The position numbers and the translations under genes were made by a program. From Bacteroidota bacterium (GTDB taxonomy: Bacteria; Bacteroidota; Bacteroidia; Chitinophagales; Chitinophagaceae): DNA of 64,000 nucleotides. Below the pieces are notes generated by a model. The model had not been told where the DNA came from, searched no databases, and saw only the letters and a program-made list of their open reading frames with translations. Location: positions 248,001-312,000 of the forward strand of contig JADJJH010000003.1 in the NCBI GenBank assembly GCA_016706595.1. Reading direction: 5' to 3'. This document shows, piece by piece, positions 1 through 9,450 of the stretch; within the stretch, counting starts at the first letter, position 1, and every line of letters begins with the position of its first letter.

Positions 1-697
1 AATGCAAGATCAATTACTCAATGCAAAATCACTCGTGCAAATAAAAGAAGCGATGAACGAAGTGGTTGAAACCGGAACAGGCAAAGAACTCAAAAATCCT
101 TTTTATAAAATCTGTGGTAAAACAGGAACGGCACAAGTTGCTGATAAAGGCATTCGATATTCTGATAGAGTGTATCATGGTTCATTTGTTGGCTTCTTCC
201 CGAAGGAAGATCCACAGTATACCATTTGTGTTGTATTAAGAACGCGTAAAGGTTCATCAAACTATTATGGCGGTTTAATTGCCTTACCTGTATTTAAAGA
301 AGTTGCCAATCGTTTGTATGCTACCAAAATGAAATCGGCAGATGGATTGGCTAAGTCGAAAAAAGTAGATGTTCCTCTTTCTGTAAAAAGTATTCAATCG
401 GCACAATATAATGTGCTTGCCTCAAAATTAGTGATGGCTAAAAAATTACCAAACTCGCCTTCGTGGTTACAAAATATACATATCGATTCAAGCGGAAATT
501 TGACTTATCATGCTATGCAAAATAGCCAAAGTATGGTACCTGATGTAAATGGAATGGGCATGCGCGATGCTATTTATGTTTTAGAAAAGGCTGGATTAAA
601 AGTAATACCACAAGGCAAAGGAAAAGTAATTGCACAATCTATTGCACCGGGTGCAATGTATTATAAAGGACAAAAAATAACATTACAGTTAAGCTAA
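1..697 (+). CDS. ftsI: Penicillin-binding protein (FtsI-type transpeptidase) with C-terminal PASTA domain, 3' part only
   Basis: This is the C-terminal 231 residues of a class B penicillin-binding protein that cross-links septal peptidoglycan in the periplasm; the gene begins before the window. The KTG active-site box lies in GKTGTAQ, about residue 40 of the visible part. The catalytic SxxK and SxN boxes are outside the window. The last 54 residues (from VPDVNGMGMRDA) form a PASTA domain, which in this family binds peptidoglycan or lipid-linked precursors. The stop codon is followed directly by the TTG start of murE, so translation is probably coupled. Position at the head of murE-mraY-murD-ftsW supports ftsI rather than another PBP. 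A PASTA-carrying FtsI is usual in Bacteroidota. Confidence 0.93.
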   Translation, partial: MQDQLLNAKSLVQIKEAMNEVVETGTGKELKNPFYKICGKTGTAQVADKGIRYSDRVYHGSFVGFFPKEDPQYTICVVLRTRKGSSNYYGGLIALPVFKEVANRLYATKMKSADGLAKSKKVDVPLSVKSIQSAQYNVLASKLVMAKKLPNSPSWLQNIHIDSSGNLTYHAMQNSQSMVPDVNGMGMRDAIYVLEKAGLKVIPQGKGKVIAQSIAPGAMYYKGQKITLQLS

Positions 698-2164
698 TTG
701 AAAACGATACAAAACATATTACAATCTATACAACCGATATCGGTAGTGGGTGATACTTCGTTGAAGATTACCGGACTATGTATGAACTCTCGCGAGGTAA
801 AAGAGGGAAATGTTTTTATCGCTATCAAAGGAACGCATGTAAATGGTCATGCATTTATTGAAAAGGCGATTGAGAAAAAAGCTTGCGCTATTGTTTGTGA
901 AATAATACCTGAAGTACAACAGCAACATATCACGTACATCCATGTAAAAAATTCGGCACAAGTAGCAGGTGTTTTAGCCGCAGCATTTTTTGATGAACCA
1001 TCCAGTAAATTAAAGTTGGTAGGTATTACGGGAACAAACGGTAAAACAACTTGCGCAACTTTATTGTTCCAACTATTTACGCAATTAGGTTATACCTGCG
1101 GATTAATATCAACGGTACAAAATCAAATTGCCGACACTATTCTTCCATCAACTCATACAACTCCTGATGCAATTAGTTTACATCAATTGCTTGCTCAAAT
1201 GTATGCAGCCGGTTGCACACATGTATTTATGGAAGTAAGCTCGCATGCTATTCATCAGCATCGAATTGCTGGCGCTCAATTTGTTGGTGGATGCTTCACA
1301 AATATTTCGCATGATCATCTAGATTATCATGAAACCTTCGATGAGTATATACGCGTAAAAAAATTATTTTTTGATGCTTTGCCTAAACAAGCGTTTGCCT
1401 TATGCAATAGCGATGATAGAAGAGGCTTAATTATGTTGCAAAATACATCTGCTCTCAAAAAAACATACGCGGTTAAAACACTTGCCGATTATAAAGGAAA
1501 AATACTTGAGAATACACTCAACGGTTTAATGATGAATGTTGACGGGCAAGATGTAATTTTTAGAATGATAGGTGAATTTAATGCATATAATATTTTATGT
1601 GTATACGGCGCAGCTATGTTATTAGATGAAGATAAACAAGAAGTTCTGCAAGCGTTAAGCATGCTAAAAGGAGCTGAAGGAAGATTTGATTATTTCAATT
1701 CCCCGGTCGAGAATATTATGGGTATCATCGATTATGCGCATACACCCGACGCCTTATTAAATGTACTGGCAACCATCAATAAACTTCGAAAAGGAAACGA
1801 GACATTATTTACAGTGTTAGGCTGTGGTGGTGATAGAGATAAAACCAAACGACCTATTATGGGCTTAGTTGCTTGCGAACATAGTGATCGTGTAGTATTT
1901 ACTTCCGATAATCCACGAAGTGAAGAAGCTACCGAGATCATCAAAGAGATGGAAGCGGGTGTACAAGTGAATCAACGAAAAAAATATGTGAGTATAGCCG
2001 ATCGAAAGGAAGCCATCAAAACCGCTTGCAGTATTGCCGAGGAAGGTGATATTATTCTAGTTGCCGGAAAAGGCCATGAAAAGTATCAAGAGGTCAAAGG
2101 CGTGAAATATCCTTTCGATGATAAACAAATATTAATGGACATGTTTAACCTTTTAGAAAAATAG
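698..2164 (+). CDS. murE: UDP-N-acetylmuramoyl-tripeptide synthetase MurE (meso-DAP type)
   Basis: Cytoplasmic Mur ligase that adds the third amino acid to UDP-MurNAc-L-Ala-D-Glu using ATP. The 488 residues match the family. The ATP loop TGTNGKTT is at residues 111-118. DNPR, the motif tied to meso-diaminopimelate specificity, is at about residue 404, so a Gram-negative DAP-type wall is expected. The start is TTG, placed immediately after the ftsI stop codon; the N-terminal fold needs these residues and no ATG lies before the domain. The next gene, mraY, follows after 6 bases. Confidence 0.96.
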   Translation: MKTIQNILQSIQPISVVGDTSLKITGLCMNSREVKEGNVFIAIKGTHVNGHAFIEKAIEKKACAIVCEIIPEVQQQHITYIHVKNSAQVAGVLAAAFFDEPSSKLKLVGITGTNGKTTCATLLFQLFTQLGYTCGLISTVQNQIADTILPSTHTTPDAISLHQLLAQMYAAGCTHVFMEVSSHAIHQHRIAGAQFVGGCFTNISHDHLDYHETFDEYIRVKKLFFDALPKQAFALCNSDDRRGLIMLQNTSALKKTYAVKTLADYKGKILENTLNGLMMNVDGQDVIFRMIGEFNAYNILCVYGAAMLLDEDKQEVLQALSMLKGAEGRFDYFNSPVENIMGIIDYAHTPDALLNVLATINKLRKGNETLFTVLGCGGDRDKTKRPIMGLVACEHSDRVVFTSDNPRSEEATEIIKEMEAGVQVNQRKKYVSIADRKEAIKTACSIAEEGDIILVAGKGHEKYQEVKGVKYPFDDKQILMDMFNLLEK

Positions 2165-2170
2165 TAAGCC

Positions 2171-3442
2171 ATGCTCTATCATTTATTTACTTATTTAAAG
2201 ACCCATTTTAATATACCCGGAGCAGGTGTATTCTATTTCATTTCGTTTCGAACAGCGATGGCCATTATGCTATCTCTTATCATATCCCTAGTTTATGGAA
2301 AGCGATTAATTCGCTACTTACATAGAAAGCAAATTGGTGAAACTGTTCGTGATTTGGGATTAGAAGGTGAAAAGCAAAAATCCGGAACACCAACCATGGG
2401 GGGCATTATCATTATTGCAGCCATTATGATCCCTACCATGCTGTTTGCGCGTGTTGAAAATGTATATATTTTATTGATGTTAATTTCAACTTTATGGCTT
2501 GGATTAATTGGTTTTGTTGATGATTATATCAAAGTATTCAAAAAAAATAAAGAAGGATTAGCCGGTAGATTCAAAATTTTAGGTCAAGTTGGTTTAGGCA
2601 TTATTGTAGGACTTACCCTTTACTACAACGAAAACGTGTATATCATTCGTGAAACTACTGGTGGTACACCGGCATCATACAGTGTAGCCGATCAAGTGAT
2701 TAAGGATGGCATAGTTAGAGTAGATGAAAAGGGTCGTACACGTACATATGCTCGTGTAAAAAGTATGGTAACTACCATCCCGTTTGCAAAAAATCATGAA
2801 TTAAGTTATGCAAAAATTGCTTCATGGTTTGGCGAATCGAATGTAAAAATGCTAACACCGATTATTTATATTCTTTTTGTGATTTTCATTATCGTTGCGG
2901 TTTCAAATGGTGCAAATATCACCGATGGATTAGATGGATTAGCCACAGGTACCAGTGCAATTATTGGCATTTGTTTAGCCATGTTTGCTTATGTAAGCGG
3001 ACACTTTACGTTTGCACAGTACTTAAATATCATGCCTATTCCTAACCTCGATGAATTATCGATTTTTATAGGTGCATTTGTTGGTGCATGCATTGGATTT
3101 CTCTGGTATAACAGTTTTCCTGCACAAGTCTTTATGGGCGATACAGGCAGTTTAGCCTTAGGTGGTATCATCGCTTCTTTAGCTATCATCATTCGTAAAG
3201 AATTATTGATACCTATTATTTGTGGTGTGTTTTTAATCGAGAATGTAAGTGTGATGATACAAGTTGGTTATTTCAAATTCACGAAACGAAAATATGGTGA
3301 AGGTCGAAGAATCTTTTTGATGTCGCCATTACATCATCATTATCAAAAATTGGGATATCACGAAAGTAAAATTGCCATTCGATTTTGGATTATAGGAATT
3401 GTATTAGCCGTACTCAGTGTAGTAACCTTAAAACTTCAATAA
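2171..3442 (+). CDS. mraY: Phospho-N-acetylmuramoyl-pentapeptide transferase MraY
   Basis: Integral inner-membrane enzyme that moves phospho-MurNAc-pentapeptide onto undecaprenyl phosphate to make lipid I. About ten membrane segments are visible. The conserved NITDGLDGLATG segment (about residue 250) and PLHHHYQ (about residue 386) carry the metal-binding and catalytic residues. At 423 residues it is longer than the roughly 360 of E. coli. The extra length is a polar insert at about residues 155-205, rich in Arg, Lys and Thr, which is common in Bacteroidota MraY. The gene lies between murE and murD with short gaps, consistent with the dcw operon. Confidence 0.96.
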   Translation: MLYHLFTYLKTHFNIPGAGVFYFISFRTAMAIMLSLIISLVYGKRLIRYLHRKQIGETVRDLGLEGEKQKSGTPTMGGIIIIAAIMIPTMLFARVENVYILLMLISTLWLGLIGFVDDYIKVFKKNKEGLAGRFKILGQVGLGIIVGLTLYYNENVYIIRETTGGTPASYSVADQVIKDGIVRVDEKGRTRTYARVKSMVTTIPFAKNHELSYAKIASWFGESNVKMLTPIIYILFVIFIIVAVSNGANITDGLDGLATGTSAIIGICLAMFAYVSGHFTFAQYLNIMPIPNLDELSIFIGAFVGACIGFLWYNSFPAQVFMGDTGSLALGGIIASLAIIIRKELLIPIICGVFLIENVSVMIQVGYFKFTKRKYGEGRRIFLMSPLHHHYQKLGYHESKIAIRFWIIGIVLAVLSVVTLKLQ

Positions 3443-3460
3443 ATAATAAACAGAAATTAC

Positions 3461-4801
3461 ATGCAATACGAATTAGTAATACTGGGTAGTGGCGAAAGCG
3501 GAACAGGGGCAGCCTTGCTTGCGAAAGCAAAAGGTATTTCTGTATTCGTAAGCGATAAAGGAATGATCCCACAGCAGTTCAGAACCGAATTAGAGCAAGC
3601 TCAAATTCCGTTTGAAGAGGGTATGCATTCCGAAATGATAGTTTTAGGGGCAACTGAAATTGTGAAAAGTCCCGGTATACCTGAGAAGGCTGATATGGTA
3701 AAACAAATTCGTGAAAAACAAATTCCAATCATCAGTGAAATTGAATTTGCCTACCGATATAAAGGGGATAGTAAAATTGTTTGTATTACCGGTAGTAATG
3801 GAAAAACTACGACTACCAGTTTAGTATTCGATATGTTTCAACATGCCGCCTATGATGTTTCAGTAGTTGGCAATATCGGTAATAGTTTTGCTCGTCAAAT
3901 TGTACAACAACCTACCCATTGGTATGTGATGGAAATCAGCAGTTTTCAATTAGATGATATTCAAACTTTCAAACCTGATATCGCTGTTATTCTCAATATC
4001 ACACCAGATCATCTCGATCGATATAACTACGATTTCTCACAGTATACAAAGGCCAAATTCAATATCGCTAAGTACCAAGATGAGAAAGATGTATTGATAC
4101 TTTGCAAAGACGATAAAACCATTCAAGAATTTATTCAATCTAACCCTATACATTCTAAAACCCTATTCTTTACGATGAACGAAAAATTACTCGACGAAGG
4201 CGCCTACATCAATGAAGAAGAACTTATTGTTAATGTAGGTAACGAATCTTTAGCCATATCCATCAATGATTTAGCCTTGAAGGGCAAACACAATCAATAC
4301 AATTCAATGGCTGCCGGTATCTCTGCACGTGTGGCCGAATTGCGTACCTCAATTATCAAAGAGTCATTAAAAACATTTACCTCCATCGAACATCGACTTG
4401 AATTAGTTGCCAATATTCGTGGTGTTGAATTTATTAATGATAGCAAAGCAACCAATTTGAATAGTGTTTGGTACGCCCTCGAAACTATGAAAAAGCCAAC
4501 CATTTTAATTCTTGGTGGCTTAGATAAAGGAAATGATTACAATGAAATTAAGGCATTGGTTGAAGAAAAAGTAAAGGCAATCATTTGTCTGGGTATAGAT
4601 AACACGCCGATTTTAAATTTCTTCGATGGTGTTGTACAAATGATTGAAACGCGCAGCGCCGACGAAGCCGTTCATGCAGCTTATTCGTTAGCCGATACAG
4701 GTGATTGCGTATTGCTTTCTCCGGCTTGCGCAAGCTTCGATTTGTTTAAAAATTATGAAGATCGTGGCGAGCAGTTTAAAACCTCCGTTAAATCACTCTA
4801 A
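3461..4801 (+). CDS. murD: UDP-N-acetylmuramoylalanine--D-glutamate ligase MurD
   Basis: Cytoplasmic Mur ligase adding D-glutamate to UDP-MurNAc-L-Ala. The 446 residues show a Rossmann-like N-terminus (LGSGESGTGAA), the ATP loop TGSNGKTTT at about residues 109-117, and the Mur central and C-terminal domains (HRLE, then NDSKATN, then LSPACASFD near the end), which are typical of MurD. It sits 18 bases after mraY and 24 bases before ftsW. Confidence 0.96.
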   Translation: MQYELVILGSGESGTGAALLAKAKGISVFVSDKGMIPQQFRTELEQAQIPFEEGMHSEMIVLGATEIVKSPGIPEKADMVKQIREKQIPIISEIEFAYRYKGDSKIVCITGSNGKTTTTSLVFDMFQHAAYDVSVVGNIGNSFARQIVQQPTHWYVMEISSFQLDDIQTFKPDIAVILNITPDHLDRYNYDFSQYTKAKFNIAKYQDEKDVLILCKDDKTIQEFIQSNPIHSKTLFFTMNEKLLDEGAYINEEELIVNVGNESLAISINDLALKGKHNQYNSMAAGISARVAELRTSIIKESLKTFTSIEHRLELVANIRGVEFINDSKATNLNSVWYALETMKKPTILILGGLDKGNDYNEIKALVEEKVKAIICLGIDNTPILNFFDGVVQMIETRSADEAVHAAYSLADTGDCVLLSPACASFDLFKNYEDRGEQFKTSVKSL

Positions 4802-4825
4802 TAGAATTATTTAAGTAAAGCATAC

Positions 4826-6025
4826 ATGTACACTAAAGTTCAACATATACTAAAACGCACACAAGGTGATAAAATCATTTGGGGCATTGTCATAGTGCTT
4901 TCAATGATAAGCCTGATGGCTGTGTATAGTTCTACGGGCTCATTAGCGTATCGTATGCGTCAAGGTCATGCCGAATATTATTTAATTAAGCAATTGATTG
5001 AATTGGTTTTAGGATTAGTGATTATTTATCTAGCTCACAAAGTAAACTATGTTATCTATTCAAAAATAGCGGTGCTGTTTTTTGCCATTAGCATTCCCTT
5101 ACTAATCTATACTTTGTTTTTTGGTACCACACTTAACGAAGGTTCACGATGGCTAAAATTGCCAGGTACCCGACTTACTTTTCAAACATCTGATTTAGCT
5201 AAGCTTGCTTTATTTATGTTTATGGCTCGTCAGTTATCGCGTATTCAGAATGACCTCGATAACTTTAAACGTGTTTGTATCAATATCTTTTTACCCTTAA
5301 TCGTTATCTGTGGATTAATCGCAGTGGCTAATTTATCTACTGCATTAATGATTGCGATTTCATGCTCCGTATTATTTTTTATTGGTCGAATTCGAATCAA
5401 ACATTTATTGATACTTGCAGCTAGTAGTTTACTTTTATTTGGAGTGATATTTGGAGCATCCAAGGTTTTTAAATTTGGTAGAGCCGAAACTTGGGAAGCT
5501 CGTTTTACAAATTTCTTTTCTGACAATAAAGAGGATATTCCTTATCAAGTATTGCAAGCAAAAATTGCACAAGCTAAGGGGGGGCTCACAGGAGTTGGCC
5601 CGGGCAATAGTTCGCAACGAAATTTTTTACCTCATCCTTATTCAGATTTTATTTATTCAATCATCATCGAAGAATATGGATTGATTTTAGGTGGGGCTGG
5701 TCTCATCTTTTTATACCTACTATTTTTATGGCGAAGCATTATCATTTTTAGACGATGTCCATTTGCCTTCGGAGCATTTTTAGCAGTTGGATTAAGTTTC
5801 ACCTTGGTATTTCAAGCATTATTGAATATGGCGGTCAATGTAAATCTGGTACCGGTTACCGGCTTAACGTTACCCTTAGTAAGTATGGGAGGTTCCTCAA
5901 TTTGGTTTACCTGTTTGGGAATTGGTATCATACTCAGCGTAAGTCGTTTTGTTGAATCCAATGAAAAGAATGAACAAAACGAGGATACCATTGTTGATGA
6001 AATAAAGGAAGAACAAGAAGCATAA
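4826..6025 (+). CDS. ftsW: Lipid II polymerase / division protein FtsW
   Basis: SEDS-family membrane glycosyltransferase that polymerises lipid II at the septum with its partner FtsI, which is in the same cluster. The 399 residues carry about ten membrane helices. The SEDS signatures are visible: LNEGSRWLKLPG in the large loop, a GVGPGNSSQRNFLPHPYSDF segment, and PVTGLTLPLVSMGGSS near the C-terminus. A short acidic cytoplasmic tail follows. RodA is the alternative member of the family, but the dcw context between murD and murG supports FtsW. Confidence 0.94.
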   Translation: MYTKVQHILKRTQGDKIIWGIVIVLSMISLMAVYSSTGSLAYRMRQGHAEYYLIKQLIELVLGLVIIYLAHKVNYVIYSKIAVLFFAISIPLLIYTLFFGTTLNEGSRWLKLPGTRLTFQTSDLAKLALFMFMARQLSRIQNDLDNFKRVCINIFLPLIVICGLIAVANLSTALMIAISCSVLFFIGRIRIKHLLILAASSLLLFGVIFGASKVFKFGRAETWEARFTNFFSDNKEDIPYQVLQAKIAQAKGGLTGVGPGNSSQRNFLPHPYSDFIYSIIIEEYGLILGGAGLIFLYLLFLWRSIIIFRRCPFAFGAFLAVGLSFTLVFQALLNMAVNVNLVPVTGLTLPLVSMGGSSIWFTCLGIGIILSVSRFVESNEKNEQNEDTIVDEIKEEQEA

Positions 6026-6026
6026 C

Positions 6027-7136
6027 ATGACAGCACAAAAACAAATAAAAGTAATCATAGCAGGTGGCGGTACCGGGGGGCATATCTTCCCGGCGGTTGC
6101 GATTGCCAATGCATTGCGACGTTTTCGTGCTGATGCCGATATTTTATTTGTAGGCGCTAAGGGTAAAATGGAAATGGAGAAGGTGCCTAAAGAAGGCTAT
6201 CGGATCATTGGATTAGATATAGCAGGGTTAAATCGAAGTTCTTTAATCAAAAATGTGTTGCTACCATTTAAACTGATAAGGAGCTTCTTGCAAGCATCAT
6301 CCGTACTCAAAACTTTTAAACCCGATATAGCTATTGGTGTGGGTGGATATGCAAGTTTCCCGGTGTTGTTTATGGCGCAACAAAAAGGAATTCCGACTTT
6401 AATTCAAGAACAAAATTCAATTGCCGGCAAAAGCAATCGAATTTTAGGAAGCAAAGCAAATTCAATTTGTGTAGCCTATGAAAATATGGATCAATATTTT
6501 CCGAAGGAGAAATTGTTGCTTACTGGTAATCCTGTTCGAGAAAGTATTATCAGCAAACAAATAAGTCGCGAAGAGGGTTTGGCATTTTTTGGATTGCAAC
6601 CAACTCATAAAACCATTTTTGCATTTGGCGGAAGTTTGGGTGCAAAAAGTATCAATGATACTTTGGCAATTTCATTAGCCAACTTGAAGGATGAAAATGT
6701 GCAATTGATTTGGCAAACCGGTACCTCATTTTACCAGCAAGCCATTGGCGTTGCGGCTCAATATAAAGATTCAGTGAAAGTATATGATTTCATTCGTGAA
6801 ATGGAATATGCTTATGCGGCTGCAGATGTAATCATTGCGCGATCAGGCGCATTGTCGGTGGCTGAACTTTGCTTGGTAGGTAAGCCTGTAGTTTTTGTGC
6901 CATTTCCGTTTGCCAGCGAAGATCATCAAACTTTTAATGCAATGGCATTGGTAAATCATAAAGCGGCAATGATGGTGAAAGATAGTGATACTAAATCCAA
7001 ACTCATTCAGCAGGTGATATTGCTTTTGCGTAATGAAAGTGAATGTAAAAGCATGCGTGAAAATATTAAATCATTAGCATTTCATAAAGCCGATGAAAAA
7101 ATTGTAAACAAGGTATTAGAAATTATTCAAGCATGA
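6027..7136 (+). CDS. murG: Undecaprenyldiphospho-muramoylpentapeptide beta-N-acetylglucosaminyltransferase MurG
   Basis: Peripheral inner-membrane GT28 enzyme that adds GlcNAc to lipid I to form lipid II. The 369 residues include the N-terminal glycine-rich loop GGGTGGHIFPA (from about residue 13), the QEQNSIAGKSNR segment, and the C-terminal UDP-GlcNAc site with RSGALSVAEL and PFPFASEDHQTFNA. It starts one base after the ftsW stop. Its last four bases overlap the murC start (ATGA), indicating coupled translation. Confidence 0.96.
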   Translation: MTAQKQIKVIIAGGGTGGHIFPAVAIANALRRFRADADILFVGAKGKMEMEKVPKEGYRIIGLDIAGLNRSSLIKNVLLPFKLIRSFLQASSVLKTFKPDIAIGVGGYASFPVLFMAQQKGIPTLIQEQNSIAGKSNRILGSKANSICVAYENMDQYFPKEKLLLTGNPVRESIISKQISREEGLAFFGLQPTHKTIFAFGGSLGAKSINDTLAISLANLKDENVQLIWQTGTSFYQQAIGVAAQYKDSVKVYDFIREMEYAYAAADVIIARSGALSVAELCLVGKPVVFVPFPFASEDHQTFNAMALVNHKAAMMVKDSDTKSKLIQQVILLLRNESECKSMRENIKSLAFHKADEKIVNKVLEIIQA

Positions 7137-8488
7137 GAACCGAGCACTTACATAGGGTTTATTTTATTGGTATCGGTGGTATCGGTATGAGTGCAATTGC
7201 TCGATTTTTTAATGAGCGAGGGATTTATGTATCGGGTTACGATAAAACATCAACACCATTAACCGAACAATTGGTAAAAGAAGGTATTGTTGTTCATTTT
7301 GATGAATCAATAAATGCCTTAGATAAAGAGGCAAATTTGGTGGTATATACCCCGGCAATTCCGGCACAACATCTACAATTACATTGGTATCGTGAAAATG
7401 GATTTGAAGTAGTAAAACGAAGTGATGTATTACAATCTATTTCGGAAAGTATGCAAGCCGTTTGTGTTGCAGGAACACATGGCAAAACTACGATCTCTAC
7501 ACTCATTGCACATATACTTCGACATACCGGTTATGGATGCAATGCTTTTTTAGGCGGCATTTCGGCAAACTATGGCGTTAATTATTGGAGTAGTGAAAAG
7601 TCACATGCAGTAATCGAAGCCGATGAGTATGATAGAAGTTTTTTAAAGTTGTTTCCATCTATCGCTGTGGTTACTGCCATGGATGCTGATCATTTAGATA
7701 TCTATGGAACGCTTGAAGAAATGGAACGCTGTTACCTCCAATTTATTACCCAAGTAAAAGATACTTTAGTGTATAAGCATGGATTAAAAGAAAGCAGAAA
7801 TTTTAATGCGCCGAAAAAAGTATCCTATAGCATTCAAAATGATGCAGCAACTTTTTATGCGTCTGAAATTAGAATGCATGATGGGGCTTATACCTTCTTA
7901 GCTCACAAAAAAGATGAGTGTCTTGGCGAAGTAAACTTGTTTATGGGTGGCATGCACAATGTCGAAAATACAATGGCAGCTATTGCGGTATGTAACTTAT
8001 TAAATATCGATTTTGAAAAGGTGAAGCTGGCAATTGCTGATTTTAAAGGCGTTAAACGTCGATTTGAATATGTAGTAAAAAATCAGCAAGTTGTTTGTAT
8101 TGATGATTATGCACATCATCCTGAAGAACTACGTATGTTGATTATGAGTGCTAAAAGTTTATTTGCCGGTAAAAAGGTAAGTGTACTTTTTCAACCCCAT
8201 TTGTTTACACGAACGCGTGATTTTGCCGATGGCTTTGCCGAAAGTTTAGACCTCGCCGATGAAGTGGTTTTGCTTGCTATTTACCCTGCGCGTGAATTGC
8301 CAATTGATGGTATTAGTAGTGAGTTGATTTTAAGTAAAATGTCGTTAAACAATAAACATATTTTATCGAAAGAGGGTGCACTGCAATGGGTAAGTGCTTC
8401 GAAGCATGAAGTGTTAATTATAGCGGGTGCAGGAGATATTGATGCGATGGTAGAACCTATTAAACAAATTTTAGAAAACAAATCATGA
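7133..8488 (+). CDS. murC: UDP-N-acetylmuramate--L-alanine ligase MurC
   Basis: First Mur ligase of the pathway, adding L-alanine to UDP-MurNAc. The 451 residues begin with the dinucleotide-like loop GIGGIGMSAIA, then the ATP loop GTHGKTT at about residues 113-119, EADEYDRSF in the central domain and the DDYAHHPEE motif at about residue 325, typical of MurC. It overlaps murG upstream and ftsQ downstream by four bases each, so the three genes are very likely cotranslated. Mpl is the nearest alternative, but position and length favour MurC. Confidence 0.96.
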   Translation: MRTEHLHRVYFIGIGGIGMSAIARFFNERGIYVSGYDKTSTPLTEQLVKEGIVVHFDESINALDKEANLVVYTPAIPAQHLQLHWYRENGFEVVKRSDVLQSISESMQAVCVAGTHGKTTISTLIAHILRHTGYGCNAFLGGISANYGVNYWSSEKSHAVIEADEYDRSFLKLFPSIAVVTAMDADHLDIYGTLEEMERCYLQFITQVKDTLVYKHGLKESRNFNAPKKVSYSIQNDAATFYASEIRMHDGAYTFLAHKKDECLGEVNLFMGGMHNVENTMAAIAVCNLLNIDFEKVKLAIADFKGVKRRFEYVVKNQQVVCIDDYAHHPEELRMLIMSAKSLFAGKKVSVLFQPHLFTRTRDFADGFAESLDLADEVVLLAIYPARELPIDGISSELILSKMSLNNKHILSKEGALQWVSASKHEVLIIAGAGDIDAMVEPIKQILENKS

Positions 8489-9375
8489 ACCCACGCATAA
8501 AAAAAATAGGACGAAATATTTTATTCCTGCTTTCGGTGCCGGCCATCATTGGTGCGTTTGTATTTGCGAATTCAAATAAGCAAAATGAATTTTGTAGTGG
8601 TATTGATATTCATATTGTAAACAACGAATTAAGTTTTGTAACTACCGATGATATCAGTAAAATTTTTGAAAATGAAGATATACGTGTTGACGAGACTTTA
8701 GTAAGTGCAATTCATATTGCACAACTCGAAGAGGCTATTCGTACCAATCCATGGGTAAAGCAAGTTGATATTTTTGTAGCCGCTGATCATTCGTTGAAAG
8801 TGCAGGTGGCGCAAAAAAAGGCGATGGTTCGAATTCAATTAGTTGATAGTAGCGATCATGCATATTATTTAGATGAAGAGGCAAATCCATTAAAATTGTC
8901 AGAACAATACATTGCAAAAGTGCCTGTGTTAACTGCTACAAGTTTGAATTATTCCATTGAAGATATGCAATTGAAACGCGAGGCAGTTCAATTAGCAGAG
9001 TATATACAGAACGATTCATTTTGGAATGCCATGGTTTCGCAAATCCATCTCAATCAAAAGCAAGAATTTGAATTGATACCCACACTTGGTGAACATTTGA
9101 TTTTATTAGGTCGGATAAATGATCTCGATAATAAAATGAAACGCTTATTGCTATTTTATCAACAGGGCATGAATACACTCGATTGGACTAAGTATGATGA
9201 AATTGATCTGCGTTTCGACCGACAAGTTGTAGCTCGAAATACAAAAGTGGCCGTATTGCCATCACGAGTTGAAGAAGCCAAAAAAGAAGAGAAGTTGTTA
9301 TTAGAAAAAAATAAACCTACTACATCTGTGGTAGTAAAAAATACCAAACAAACATCATCAACATCTAAACATTAA
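8485..9375 (+). CDS. ftsQ: Cell division protein FtsQ
   Basis: Bitopic membrane protein of the divisome. A short basic cytoplasmic stretch is followed by one membrane helix (about residues 10-28), then a periplasmic region with a POTRA-like domain (about residues 40-110; EEAIRTNPWVKQVDIF) and the FtsQ beta domain. The C-terminal 40 residues are Lys/Thr/Ser-rich and low in complexity. Sequence conservation in this family is weak, so the call relies on layout and on position between murC and ftsA. It overlaps murC by an ATGA. Confidence 0.88.
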   Translation: MNPRIKKIGRNILFLLSVPAIIGAFVFANSNKQNEFCSGIDIHIVNNELSFVTTDDISKIFENEDIRVDETLVSAIHIAQLEEAIRTNPWVKQVDIFVAADHSLKVQVAQKKAMVRIQLVDSSDHAYYLDEEANPLKLSEQYIAKVPVLTATSLNYSIEDMQLKREAVQLAEYIQNDSFWNAMVSQIHLNQKQEFELIPTLGEHLILLGRINDLDNKMKRLLLFYQQGMNTLDWTKYDEIDLRFDRQVVARNTKVAVLPSRVEEAKKEEKLLLEKNKPTTSVVVKNTKQTSSTSKH

Positions 9376-9450
9376 AACACGATAACAACCAAACAATAAA
9401 ACAAACAAAACAATTATAAACAATATTCATCATCCAAAACAAAAAAGAAA